From positions 930,001 to 994,000 of the forward strand of contig JBMNFB010000001.1 of NCBI GenBank assembly GCA_050949085.1: a DNA stretch of 64,000 nucleotides, given 5' to 3'. The position numbers were made by a program, and so were the translations under genes. The notes under the pieces are model-generated. The model had not been told where the DNA came from, did not search any database, and was given only the letters and a program-made list of their open reading frames with translations. The stretch comes from JBMNFB01 sp050949085 (GTDB lineage Bacteria > Bacillota > UBA994 > UBA5500). Shown one piece after another: positions 40,271 through 49,093 of this stretch. How positions within the stretch are numbered: position 1 is the first letter of the stretch; each line of letters starts with the position of its first letter.

Positions 40271-42949
40271 CTATTTTCCTCCCACCGCATTCTCGTTGGG
40301 TACGCCGATTACCCTCACGGTATAGCTGATTGATTCGCTCCAGCCCGGCATGAAGGCACTGACGGTGAACGGATGGTTGCCAGGCTTTTCAATGAGGATG
40401 TCATAGGAGAAGCAACCGGCCTCATCGAGGGGAACGGTTTCGCCGTTGATGGCGACCTCCAACCCAGGCAGGGCTCGCCCTGAGATAGCATGTTCGCCCA
40501 GGAGTACCCGCCTCATTTCTGGATGGTCAAAGGTGACAGCCTGGAAGCGATGCTCCTCAACAGTGGTGTTTCCAGCCAGGTCTCTGCCCAGCAAGGTGAC
40601 ACTGGTACCCTCGCGCAGGTCGAAGCTCGGCAGCTGGTGCTTGAAGCTGCCATAGTCGCCGCCTCTGGGCAGGTCAGGGTCTGAGAAGTCAGCGTGGCTG
40701 ATGACTACGGCCTTCTCACCGTTGACCAGCACTTCGCCGCCAGCCTCAATCAGCCCAAACATCTGGTCTTCTATCAGGCCGCTGATGAAGACTTCGCCTT
40801 CGTCACCGAACTCCAGCTTGACTTCGTGGAACCTGGGCGCCGTACTATCGGAGATGATGCGTGCGTAAGCCATCGCTCCGATGTTGTCGGCATTGGTCAT
40901 GTTATGCCAGGAACCGCCTTCGGTCAGCTGGAATTGCGGATAGATGGTTAGCGTCCCCTCGGGAATGGTAACACTGGCATCGTCACAAGTGCCATCCCAG
41001 GTGAAGCTGTAGGTCCCCGGGCCCTGCGGGCCGGTGTAACCAAAGTAGCTGTTGCTGAGGCCATGCACACGGAAGCGCACATTGTTGACCGCACAGCCCA
41101 GCACATAGCTTAAGGTTACCTCCCGCTGCGTAGCATCTGGGTTAAGGGAGATGTAATGCGGGGTAGCCGTCAGCTGGCTGATCACCTGCCCGTTCACAAA
41201 GTGATAGGGCACGCGATAGGTATCGTTAGGATCATCCACGTTCTCAAAGTAGATATAGCCGCAATACTGGCTATCCCCCGGAACGCTGACCGGCAGATCT
41301 TCGTCAACCTGTAAGGTCACCGACAGCGTCTGGGTAGCCCCTGCGAGGACAGTTACAGTATCGTCAAGGATCAGCTGATAGGCGTGATCTGGATCGTGTT
41401 TCGCCACCCGAATGCGGTAGGTGGCCGCCCGAGAATTGTTGCTGATCAGTTCCAGCGGAAGAGTCAGCGGCCCTACCTGGGCGTCCTTGAAAGTGAGGCT
41501 GCCCGGGTTGATGAAGAGCTTGGTGTTCAGCGCGCGCGGGATGCTGATCATGCCGGCGCCCTGGTCAATGGGTCGATATGACTGGCCGTTCTCCTGTCTG
41601 ATATCCAGGGCTGTGTTCATCAGAGCCAGTTTCACCTGCTGGGGCGTCCAGTGAGGATAGGCTGCCCGCAGGATGGCAGCAGCACCGGCAACGTGCGGGG
41701 TAGCCATGCTGGTGCCGCTGAGGGAAGCGTACCAGCCTCCATCCTCGCCGAGGAAGGCGTTGGCTACCGGTTCTTCTTCCTCGACAGGATAGGGAACGGG
41801 GGCAACAATCGATGTACCAGGCGCGGCAACGTCAGGCTTGATATCCAGCAAAGCGCCGGATCCGCGGGAGCTGCCGGCATTCATCAGATTGTACTCGCCG
41901 ATCCTGATCCTGATGGTCCTGTCAGCCAGCGTCTTGAACAGCAGCCCGTCTTCGAGCGTAAGGCCCAGGCTGGGGATATCGCCGGCGCTGCCCAGAGTGC
42001 CGGAGACGACTCCACCAGAGACGTTGTTATAGACGATCATGGCTACAGCTCCGGCGTCCCTGGCGTTGTCATGTTTCAGGCGGAACCCGGTGTAGCCAGA
42101 GGGGCCACCGCGAGAAACCAGAGCGACCTTACCTTCTACCAGGCTATTGCCGTCCGCATCACGGAAATCCTCCGGGAAGGCGCCGAATCCGCAGTCCACA
42201 AACTCCAGCTCCTGGTCGGCCAGCTCCCCAAGCGCGGGTGAATAGGTAAAGAGTGAAGCCACATGGTCGCGACCGGTGCCAACAGAAGTGATGATCGGCT
42301 TCAGTCGCGCATTGGAGTTGCCGACGGAAATGGCCAGCTGGGAGTTGGCATAGGTTCCTGTGGTGCGTTCGTCACTGCCGTTATTCCCATTGGACACGGT
42401 GAAGACGATGCCGGAGAGGACGACGTTATCCACCGCCTTGGCCCAGGGAGCGTCAGGATGGCCGTAGGCCGAGCCCATGCTCATCGTCAGCACATCAACA
42501 CCATCCCGGATGGCCATTTCCATGGCTGCCATCAGGCGCGAGGCAGTTCCACCGCCACCGGAGCTGACACGATAGTTGATCAACTGTGCTCCGGGGGCTA
42601 CCGCCGCCACTGTGGAGCCGACGTGAGTCCCGTGGCGCCCATCGACGCCAATCCTGCCGGAGGCCTCAATCGGCTGGTTCTGCCAGAAGTCCCAGCCGCC
42701 GATGACGCGGTAATCGGGGCCGAACCCTCCGCCCAGGGCAGGATGCGACCAGTCTATCCAGCCATCGATGACGCCGACAACAACTCCGCTGCCGTCGAAC
42801 CCGGGTGGGATTTCCCAGGCCGTGGGAGCGCCGATGGCCGGCAGGCTTTCACCCAGGTCTTCATAGACCTCTATATCAGGATAGACGGCCTTCACTCCAG
42901 GAATGTTTTCCAGCTGGGCAACTCTGTTGGCAGGCACTTCAATGGCCAT
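40271..42949 (-). CDS. S8 subtilisin-like protease with PA insert, N-terminally truncated
   Basis: An 892-aa frame. The subtilase triad is intact: D62 (GVIDGWID), H106 (GRHGTHVG) and S414 (LSGTSMATPHVAG), with the oxyanion Asn in VSNGNN. A PA domain lies at ~235-345 and beta-rich domains follow to the end. The frame begins inside the I9 inhibitor propeptide (MAIEVPANRVAQLENIPGVK); homologous-looking residues YTQVFNG continue upstream without a start, and no signal peptide exists. The DNA before ~42965 belongs to the MFS gene. The protein, if made, would stay in the cytoplasm. A related, more damaged copy lies at 59.4-61.0 kb. Confidence 0.88.
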   Translation of the reverse strand: MAIEVPANRVAQLENIPGVKAVYPDIEVYEDLGESLPAIGAPTAWEIPPGFDGSGVVVGVIDGWIDWSHPALGGGFGPDYRVIGGWDFWQNQPIEASGRIGVDGRHGTHVGSTVAAVAPGAQLINYRVSSGGGGTASRLMAAMEMAIRDGVDVLTMSMGSAYGHPDAPWAKAVDNVVLSGIVFTVSNGNNGSDERTTGTYANSQLAISVGNSNARLKPIITSVGTGRDHVASLFTYSPALGELADQELEFVDCGFGAFPEDFRDADGNSLVEGKVALVSRGGPSGYTGFRLKHDNARDAGAVAMIVYNNVSGGVVSGTLGSAGDIPSLGLTLEDGLLFKTLADRTIRIRIGEYNLMNAGSSRGSGALLDIKPDVAAPGTSIVAPVPYPVEEEEPVANAFLGEDGGWYASLSGTSMATPHVAGAAAILRAAYPHWTPQQVKLALMNTALDIRQENGQSYRPIDQGAGMISIPRALNTKLFINPGSLTFKDAQVGPLTLPLELISNNSRAATYRIRVAKHDPDHAYQLILDDTVTVLAGATQTLSVTLQVDEDLPVSVPGDSQYCGYIYFENVDDPNDTYRVPYHFVNGQVISQLTATPHYISLNPDATQREVTLSYVLGCAVNNVRFRVHGLSNSYFGYTGPQGPGTYSFTWDGTCDDASVTIPEGTLTIYPQFQLTEGGSWHNMTNADNIGAMAYARIISDSTAPRFHEVKLEFGDEGEVFISGLIEDQMFGLIEAGGEVLVNGEKAVVISHADFSDPDLPRGGDYGSFKHQLPSFDLREGTSVTLLGRDLAGNTTVEEHRFQAVTFDHPEMRRVLLGEHAISGRALPGLEVAINGETVPLDEAGCFSYDILIEKPGNHPFTVSAFMPGWSESISYTVRVIGVPNENAVGGK

Positions 42950-43938
42950 GCCATTGAAAACCTGGGTATAGCCAGCATTAGCACCAGATGCAGCCCGCTG
43001 AGCGCCGCCAGGTACCGGCTGACCCGCCAGTCGGCACGTGTATCCAGACGTACCCGTGCCCAGCTCAACGCAGCGATGCTCAGGATCTTCGCACCCAGAT
43101 TCAGCAGGCCAAACCAGAAGACCGAATCCAGATTTCCGACTTCAGGTAATCCCAGGGTCTTCAGGAAGTGCGCCTCCCAGAGCCGATCAAAGCCCTCTGA
43201 GGCAGCCCCGGCAAAGAAGGTGGCTACCATCAGGAGCACCAGAACCTGCTTGCCCCGGATCGCCGCCAGCCCGGCGCGCAACGTGCCATCCAGGGCACCG
43301 GATAGCCTCTTCCCGGAGCGCGGGGCGGGCCGGAAGTTCTCCTCACGCATGGCCCGAATCAGATAGACAGCCAATCCGGCATGGAGCAGAGCCCCCGCCA
43401 GGAAAGGCAAGTGCAGCGCCCAGCTGGACAGGGCAATGCTGATGAACATCCCCGCGAGCCCTGCCGCCTGGGATACCTGACTGGAACGCAGGAAGACTGG
43501 ACTGATGTTCTGCTGGCCGATCTCGTCCGTCAGCCAGGCATCCTGCGCTCCGCTGATGCAGGTGGCGCCGACACCGCGGATGATCTCGCCCACCACCAAC
43601 AGCAGAAACAGCGGAAAACCCGCCGGCAGGATATGATTGGCCATCCAGGGAATCCCGCCGATCAGCAGACTGGCCAGGCCGATGATCAGCACACCGAGGA
43701 TCACCGAGAGACGCCGGCTGCGCAGGTCGGCGATAAGTCCGGTAGGGATCTCGCAGAGCAGAACAGTGATTTGATGCGCAGTGCCAATCAGCACCAGCTG
43801 CAGCGGGCTCATCCCGAAGAACGTGATGTGATAGATAGCTGCCAGTGTAAACATGATGTTGGAGCCCAAAGAAAGCGTCGCGTTGCTGATGATGAAAACC
43901 CGCGCTGCATCCGACTTGCTGCTGCCCAAACAGAGCAC
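42892..43938 (-). CDS. MFS transporter, C-terminally truncated
   Basis: A 348-aa major facilitator protein, shorter than the usual ~400. MFS features include EIPTGLIADLRSRRLSVILG (the loop 2-3 motif) and about nine hydrophobic segments. Convincing transporter sequence stops at LHLVLMLAI; the last ~23 residues (from PRFSMAW) are an out-of-frame reading of the subtilase propeptide. About three membrane helices are therefore lost. The GTG at 43938 has only GGGGG close by; a TTG at 43929 is an alternative. Probably non-functional or altered. Substrate unknown. Confidence 0.75.
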   Translation of the reverse strand: MLCLGSSKSDAARVFIISNATLSLGSNIMFTLAAIYHITFFGMSPLQLVLIGTAHQITVLLCEIPTGLIADLRSRRLSVILGVLIIGLASLLIGGIPWMANHILPAGFPLFLLLVVGEIIRGVGATCISGAQDAWLTDEIGQQNISPVFLRSSQVSQAAGLAGMFISIALSSWALHLPFLAGALLHAGLAVYLIRAMREENFRPAPRSGKRLSGALDGTLRAGLAAIRGKQVLVLLMVATFFAGAASEGFDRLWEAHFLKTLGLPEVGNLDSVFWFGLLNLGAKILSIAALSWARVRLDTRADWRVSRYLAALSGLHLVLMLAIPRFSMAWPLKCLPTELPSWKTFLE

Positions 43939-44055
43939 CCCCGCGTAAGCGTATTCCTTCTCAATTCTTTCTTAGTCTACCTGCTGATTCGAGCCGCGTC
44001 CACAGGGGCCAGCCAGGTGAGGGGCATCCCCCCAGTGTTGACTTGTTGCAGCGCC

Positions 44056-45384
44056 TTACTCGGCGGCGCGCTGCAGCATGCGCGACCCGGCCAGGGCAGC
44101 CCAGGCAGCAGATTCGCCGTCGCGGAAGTAGAAGCGTACGACACGCGGAATCTTGAAGGTGAAGGTCAGAGTGGTGGCACCGCTCATCCGTGCCGGATAT
44201 TCACCACTGGCGTCGGCGACGAGCAGCTGTCCGTCCTCTCCCTGCCTGACTGTAATTCGCCCTCCTTCGGCGGCGCGGTAGGTGCCCAGTATCCGGGCGA
44301 TTTCTGCAGCATTGGGCGTATATTCAGGTTCGATACTGCGCGGCCGATCTAGCGGCAACCCGAGCGCCGTGTTCACCGCACCCAGCCAGAGCAGGCTGGC
44401 TGAAGCGCCGCTGGTGTTGGTGAGAACAGCCACCACCAGCCCCTGTTCTGGAACAAAACCGAAGTTGGAGGCGACTCCCGGCTGACTGCCGCCGTGCTCG
44501 ACCAGAGTGTAACCCCAGTGATCCGGCGTTGCCTGCAGCGCGAAACAGTACCAGGTCTTGCGACCGCTGCGGTACATGGGCTGCCGCATCATGGCGATGC
44601 CGCGCCCCGAGACGATCGCCCGTCCCTGATACTTGCCGCCATCGACGAACACCGAGCCATACTTCAGCAGATCGCGTACGTTGGAGCGCACACCACCCCC
44701 CACCTCGAAATTGCCCAGGGCCGGCCAGGCGGTGACCTGCCAATCACTATCCGCCGTGTTCCAGATATAGGGCACGGTCACGTTGGGGAAACGGGTCAGT
44801 TCTTCGATACTGTAGGTAGAACGGTGCATGTCCAACGCGTCCAGCACGTTCTGCGTCATGTACTTGCGGTAGATCCGCCCGGTCAGGCGCTCGATGATGG
44901 CGCCCAGCAGCAGGAAGGTATCGTTGCAGTAGCTGAAGTATTCGCCCGGCTCGCCGAGCATGGTGTAATCCTCGTTGGCCAGAAACTCGATGTGGGCGTC
45001 AAAATCGGCGATATCCTGCCGGCGCCGCATCGGCGGCAACCCAGTGGTGTGGGAAAGCAGATGGCGCACCTTGATGGCGCTCATGTCGGTCACACCCTTG
45101 AATCGCAGCTCGGGCAGATATTTGATCACCGGATCGTCGACACTGAGCAGTCCCGCATCCACCAGCTGCATGATTGCCAATGCGGAGAACGACTTGCTCA
45201 CCGAGGCAATTCCAAAGATAGTATCGGGGGTAACAGGCAGCCGCCGCTCCAGATCCCGATAGCCAAACCCCTGCTCAAAGACAACTTCTCCCCAGCGAGA
45301 TACGGCGACTGCCGCACCTGCGATATGCTCGCGCTCCATCACTTCTCGCACAAAATCAGCATATTGGTTCCAGTTTTCCGTCAA
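44056..45384 (-). CDS. Class C beta-lactamase-like serine hydrolase
   Basis: A ~442-aa protein of the beta-lactamase/penicillin-binding (class C, esterase) superfamily. SxxK is in GIASVSKSF (Ser near residue 61), the YxN equivalent is YSYCN, and the HGG triad region is VEHGGSQPG. A C-terminal ~90-residue beta domain (DUF3471-like) follows. No signal peptide, so a cytoplasmic esterase or peptidase is more likely than antibiotic resistance. The TTG at 45384 with AGGAG 8 nt upstream is preferred; GTGs at 45393 and 45402 are alternatives. Confidence 0.87.
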   Translation of the reverse strand: MTENWNQYADFVREVMEREHIAGAAVAVSRWGEVVFEQGFGYRDLERRLPVTPDTIFGIASVSKSFSALAIMQLVDAGLLSVDDPVIKYLPELRFKGVTDMSAIKVRHLLSHTTGLPPMRRRQDIADFDAHIEFLANEDYTMLGEPGEYFSYCNDTFLLLGAIIERLTGRIYRKYMTQNVLDALDMHRSTYSIEELTRFPNVTVPYIWNTADSDWQVTAWPALGNFEVGGGVRSNVRDLLKYGSVFVDGGKYQGRAIVSGRGIAMMRQPMYRSGRKTWYCFALQATPDHWGYTLVEHGGSQPGVASNFGFVPEQGLVVAVLTNTSGASASLLWLGAVNTALGLPLDRPRSIEPEYTPNAAEIARILGTYRAAEGGRITVRQGEDGQLLVADASGEYPARMSGATTLTFTFKIPRVVRFYFRDGESAAWAALAGSRMLQRAAE

Positions 45385-45559
45385 TGCCTCCACTCCTCTC
45401 ACTACATCACCTGCGAAACGTCTACCCGCCCTAGCCCACCTCTACGTTTGCGTCCACTGTTTGATATTTCGCCTGCGGCAGGACACTTCCTGCCGCCCTC
45501 CCGCCCTGTCACCCTGGTGCTGCCTGGCGCAATAGAATATCCAGAGAGGATGTGATGGT

Positions 45560-46705
45560 ATGCAGGAGCGACAGCTCAACTTTGGGGTACTGATTAACCA
45601 GGAGTGGGCAGACGCGCTGGAGAGCCAGAAGGGCGTCTTTGATGCGGTGATGTACGCGTTGGCAGCCGGCCATTGCGGCGTGCGCCTCTATTTTTTTCGG
45701 TGCCGGGATGTTAACCTGCGCCGAGGCGCGCTGCGCGGCTGGGTGCCGCAATCAAGCGTCGAGCCGATCACCTGGGCTTATCAGGAAGTCCCCTGCCCGG
45801 ACGTCTACTATGATCAGATCAAACTGCCCCATCTGGATCACACCAGGCTGGTCAGCACGGTGCGCCGCCGCCTGGCTGCTACCTCCATCTCCCTCAATCC
45901 AGTGCGCGCACTACCCAAGTGGAAAACCCATGTCGTGCTCAGCCGCTTCCCCGATGTAGCGGGCCTGTTGCCAGAGACGCAGCTCTGCCGCAGCCCGCGC
46001 AGCATCGCGGCGATGTTGCGTCGCCACCGCGCTGTTCTGGCCAAGCCGGACCGGGGCAGTTGGGGGCAGGGCATCAGCCGCATCACGCGGGCAGGGCGCG
46101 GCCGCTATGCGCTGCAGCTATCGGCAGAAGACAAGCGCTGGCGCAGCATCAGCGCTGCTGGCGCCTACGCGATCTGCACGCTCTACGCCGGCGGCGACCG
46201 GGTGCTGCTGCAGCAACAGATCCCACTGATGGAAACCAGCGCCGGCGAGGTAAGCGACATGCGCGTCGTGACCAGCAAGAATCGGCAGGGCGAATGGGAG
46301 GTGACGCAGAACTTCCTGCGGATGGCGGCCCCTGGCCGCTTCACTACCAACTGGCATCAGGGCGCACGCAACGAAACACTGGCCGAGGGGCTGCCGCTGC
46401 TTGGCATCACGGAAAGGGAGGTGCCGCAGGTAGTAGCCGATCTCCATCTGACCGCGCTGCGGGTAGCCGCCCGTCTGGAGCAGGGCTTTGGACGACTGGC
46501 GGAGATCGGCATCGATCTCGCTCTGGACAGGGGCGGCAGGATGTGGCTGATCGAGGCCAACGCATCCCCCGACAAGGGAACGGATAGCAGCGACCGCTGG
46601 GAGCCAGTACCGCACATCTTCCTCAATATCGTTGAATGTGCACAGCACCTCGCGGAGCAGCATGCTCCTGCTGCTCAGGGATCTCGACCAGGGCGCCTGA
46701 CATGA
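45560..46705 (+). CDS. YheC/YheD-type ATP-grasp endospore coat-associated protein
   Basis: A 381-aa protein of the YheC/D family. The N-terminal half binds the family's predicted substrate side (FGVLINQEWAD). The ATP-grasp core is in the C-terminal half: AVLAKPDRGSWGQGI for the first nucleotide-binding lysine, DMRVVTSKN, then GIDLALDRGG and WLIEANASPDKG for the metal-binding Glu/Asn. In Bacillus, members are linked to the spore coat. The gene is convergent with an Arg/Cys-rich gene described next, which strengthens a spore-coat setting. Confidence 0.88.
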   Translation: MQERQLNFGVLINQEWADALESQKGVFDAVMYALAAGHCGVRLYFFRCRDVNLRRGALRGWVPQSSVEPITWAYQEVPCPDVYYDQIKLPHLDHTRLVSTVRRRLAATSISLNPVRALPKWKTHVVLSRFPDVAGLLPETQLCRSPRSIAAMLRRHRAVLAKPDRGSWGQGISRITRAGRGRYALQLSAEDKRWRSISAAGAYAICTLYAGGDRVLLQQQIPLMETSAGEVSDMRVVTSKNRQGEWEVTQNFLRMAAPGRFTTNWHQGARNETLAEGLPLLGITEREVPQVVADLHLTALRVAARLEQGFGRLAEIGIDLALDRGGRMWLIEANASPDKGTDSSDRWEPVPHIFLNIVECAQHLAEQHAPAAQGSRPGRLT

Positions 46706-46709
46706 GAAA

Positions 46710-46733
46710 GAGCCGATGCGCTTGCATCGGCTC
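46710..46733. terminator. Bidirectional terminator between YheC/D and the Arg/Cys-rich gene
   Basis: Perfect 10-bp stem GAGCCGATGC/GCATCGGCTC, 4-nt loop. The reverse-strand tail TCTTTCTC is T-rich, so it probably ends the Arg/Cys-rich gene. Confidence 0.75.
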
Positions 46734-46784
46734 GCGGCAGTTCTGCCTACGTAACTCCTCCAGTTCCCGACCTCAGTCTAGGGT

Positions 46785-46958
46785 TTAGCCCTCCCCACCG
46801 TTGCGGCGGCGGCAGAACAGTCTTCTGCACTGCCTCTCGCAGGATCTGCGGCAGCGGCGGCGGCGCCAACCGCGGCGGCATCTGCAGACTCTGCGGCACA
46901 GGCGACGGCAGCGGCGGCGGCAGCGACGACGGTGGCGACCATAGTTACGTCTGGACAT
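46785..46958 (-). CDS. Protamine-like arginine/cysteine-rich small protein
   Basis: A 57-codon gene. The product begins MSRRNYGRHRRRCRRRCRRL and contains 28 Arg and 9 Cys. Cysteines are spaced four apart in two runs (C13, C17, C21, C25 and C36, C40, C44), plus C27 and C49; there is no Lys and only 2 Glu. AGGAGGTGAT, complementary to the 16S 3' end, lies 9 nt before the ATG. A terminator follows, and a late-sporulation-type promoter candidate precedes. The composition is protamine-like: it could coat DNA or be cross-linked by disulfides in the spore coat. An 83-aa Ala-rich ORF in another frame over the same DNA is a shadow. Confidence 0.8.
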   Translation of the reverse strand: MSRRNYGRHRRRCRRRCRRLCRRVCRCRRGWRRRRCRRSCERQCRRLFCRRRNGGEG

Positions 46959-47027
46959 CCAGTATCACCTCCTGCTGGCGCTGGTGTCCGCGGAAAGCGG
47001 GTCACCATCCAGAGCGCCTTTATCAGC

Positions 47028-47053
47028 ACTCTATGCAGACAGTGGCGAATATG
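47028..47053 (-). promoter_or_regulatory. Candidate mother-cell sporulation promoter of the Arg/Cys-rich gene
   Basis: On the reverse strand GACA/CATATT (around 47055-47048) and CATAGAGTG (47035-47027) lie 16 bp (GACA) apart. This partly fits sigma-K (MACM, CATANNNTA); the last -10 base deviates. Sigma-E spacing fits less well. Confidence 0.35.
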
Positions 47054-47230
47054 TCACTCTATCACTGAACATAGATTGCAGGTGATATCCGGTGACCTTA
47101 TCATCGGCTGCACCCGTGCCATTTGCGCCACTGCCACAGGCCAGCTGCGCGCAGCCCCCTTTCCGGTTCCTGCCAAAGGATATCCTGCCTTGATATTTCA
47201 AATCTCAGGATTAAAATTATTAATCCCGTG

Positions 47231-47259
47231 TTTACATTCTCTTGCATCTAAGCTATAAT
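47231..47259 (+). promoter_or_regulatory. Sigma-A promoter of the ABC exporter operon
   Basis: TTTACA (47231-47236), 17-bp spacer, TATAAT (47254-47259). The transcription start near 47266 excludes the GTG at 47261 as start codon. Confidence 0.8.
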
Positions 47260-47305
47260 CGTGATTAAAGACTGTGCTATTCCATGGGAACCGGAGGTGA
47301 TTCGA

Positions 47306-49093
47306 TTGGATCAGGATCAACGGCTGCATCGGCAGCTGGCCCCACTATGGCGGTTTACCCGGCCGGTTTTGCCCCTGCTCTTGCTGGTGGTGCTGCTCAA
47401 CATCGTCCAGGTAGCAGCCAACATGGTCTTTCAGACAGGGCTGGGGACCGCGTTTGACGCCGCCCTGGCCGATACCGGCATGAGACCTTTTCTCAGGGGA
47501 GTCCTCATCATCGCTGTCGGTGTGGGGGCGATGGATGGGGCGTTTTTCCTGCGCAGCTGGCTAGCCGGCATTACGGCGGAAAGGGTGTGCTTTGCCATCC
47601 GTTCTGCCGCCGTGCGACACCTGAGCCAGGTGAAGACCGGCACGCTGCAAGCCGCGCATAGCGGCGACTTCATTTCCCGTCTCAGTAACGACCTGAATCT
47701 CGTCCGGCAGATGTACAGCGCCGATTTTCAGATGATTGTGCGCGGGCCGTTACAGTCAGCAGCCTGCCTCGTTTACATGATCGTGATCTCACCGCGGCTA
47801 ACTCTGATCTCGTTGGCGGTGATCCCGATTCTGATGTACATATCCACCGTCCTCAGCCGCCCCCTGGCTGCCCTGTCGAAAGCTGCCCAGGCCGAAATGG
47901 CTCAGGTCACCGCGCTGGCCCAGGATGCAGCCAGCGGCATAACAGTTACCAAAGCCTTCAATCTGCAGCGTCTGCTGGCCGAGCGCTTTTTCGGCGCTGG
48001 CAGCCGACAGACCGAGGCCGCCATCCGCGTAGCCGGTCAACAGGCCAAGCTTCTGGGCACATCGCTCTGGCTGGAACTGATCCCAATCCTGATTCTCTTC
48101 GGTCTTGGCGGCTACGAAATGACCGTGGGACGGATATCGATGGGCGATCTGGTCATTCTCATCAATCTGTCAGGCAACCTTGCCTGGCCGCTGGAAGCCG
48201 TGATGAACGCCTATGGACGGATCAAGGCGGCAGCTGGATCGGTGGAACGCATCATCGGCGTTTTCGAGCTGCCCACGGAGCGGGCCGCGGGTCATTCTCT
48301 GGCGATGCAGAGCAGTCCGTTAACCCTGCAACTGAACAACGTCAGTTTCGCCTATACGGCTGAGCGCCCTGTCTTCTCCAACTTCAACCTGGAGCTCACT
48401 GAGGGTGAAACGCTGGCCATCGTTGGACCCAGCGGCTGCGGCAAGAGCACACTCCTGGGCCTGCTGCTAGGCCTGCTTGAACCAACCTCTGGCGAGATCC
48501 GGCTCAACGGTCAGCTGGCAACGGAAACCGACCCCAGGGACTGGCGCCAGCTTTTCTCCTACGTGCCGCAAGACGCAACACTGTTTGATCTCAGCGTGCG
48601 CGAGAATATCCGCCTGGGAAGACCAGACGCCAGCGACGCCGAAGTAGAAGGGGCAGCGCGGCAAGCGTTTGCCCACGAGTTTATCGTCAGGCTGCCCGAC
48701 GGCTATGACACAGTTCTCGGCGAAGAGGGTGTGGGCCTGTCGGGAGGCCAGAAGCAACGCCTGGCCATCGCCCGGGCAATCCTCAAGCAGGCTCCATTCC
48801 TGCTGCTGGATGAGGCCACTTCTGCACTGGATACCGAATCAGAAGCCAGGGTGCAGGAAGCCATCGCCCGCCTGCAGGGCGAGCGCACCCTGGTGATCGT
48901 CGCCCATCGCCTCTCCACCATCCGTTCGGCGGATCGCATCGTGGTCGTCGACGACGGGCAAGTGGTTGAGGAAGGCACCTATCCTCAGCTGATGGCCAGG
49001 AACGGCCTCTTCGCCAGCCTCTATCAGAAGGAGTTCGCCGCAGAAGAGCAGGCGGCTATGCCTGCGAATGCTGCACGGGGGGTGCTGGCATGA
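47306..49093 (+). CDS. ABC exporter half-transporter (permease-ATPase), first subunit
   Basis: A 595-aa type IV ABC exporter subunit: six membrane helices (~25-310) then an ATPase domain with Walker A GPSGCGKST, LSGGQKQRLAIARA and Walker B FLLLDEATSALD. The TTG at 47306, with GGAGGTGA upstream, is preferred because the promoter places transcription start after the GTG at 47261. It overlaps the next exporter gene by 4 bp, so the two probably form a heterodimer. Substrate (drug, lipid or peptide) is unknown; no peptide precursor gene lies adjacent. Confidence 0.93.
   Translation: MDQDQRLHRQLAPLWRFTRPVLPLLLLVVLLNIVQVAANMVFQTGLGTAFDAALADTGMRPFLRGVLIIAVGVGAMDGAFFLRSWLAGITAERVCFAIRSAAVRHLSQVKTGTLQAAHSGDFISRLSNDLNLVRQMYSADFQMIVRGPLQSAACLVYMIVISPRLTLISLAVIPILMYISTVLSRPLAALSKAAQAEMAQVTALAQDAASGITVTKAFNLQRLLAERFFGAGSRQTEAAIRVAGQQAKLLGTSLWLELIPILILFGLGGYEMTVGRISMGDLVILINLSGNLAWPLEAVMNAYGRIKAAAGSVERIIGVFELPTERAAGHSLAMQSSPLTLQLNNVSFAYTAERPVFSNFNLELTEGETLAIVGPSGCGKSTLLGLLLGLLEPTSGEIRLNGQLATETDPRDWRQLFSYVPQDATLFDLSVRENIRLGRPDASDAEVEGAARQAFAHEFIVRLPDGYDTVLGEEGVGLSGGQKQRLAIARAILKQAPFLLLDEATSALDTESEARVQEAIARLQGERTLVIVAHRLSTIRSADRIVVVDDGQVVEEGTYPQLMARNGLFASLYQKEFAAEEQAAMPANAARGVLA

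Noticed and set aside
42263..43366. 367-aa ORF opposite the subtilase/MFS junction
   Set aside because: Low-complexity, no known domain; antisense of two recognisable genes.
46778..47029. 83-aa Ala-rich ORF on the reverse strand
   Set aside because: It is another frame of the Arg/Cys-rich gene; it lacks a ribosome site and its Ala runs come from GC-rich CGC/TGC codons read out of frame.
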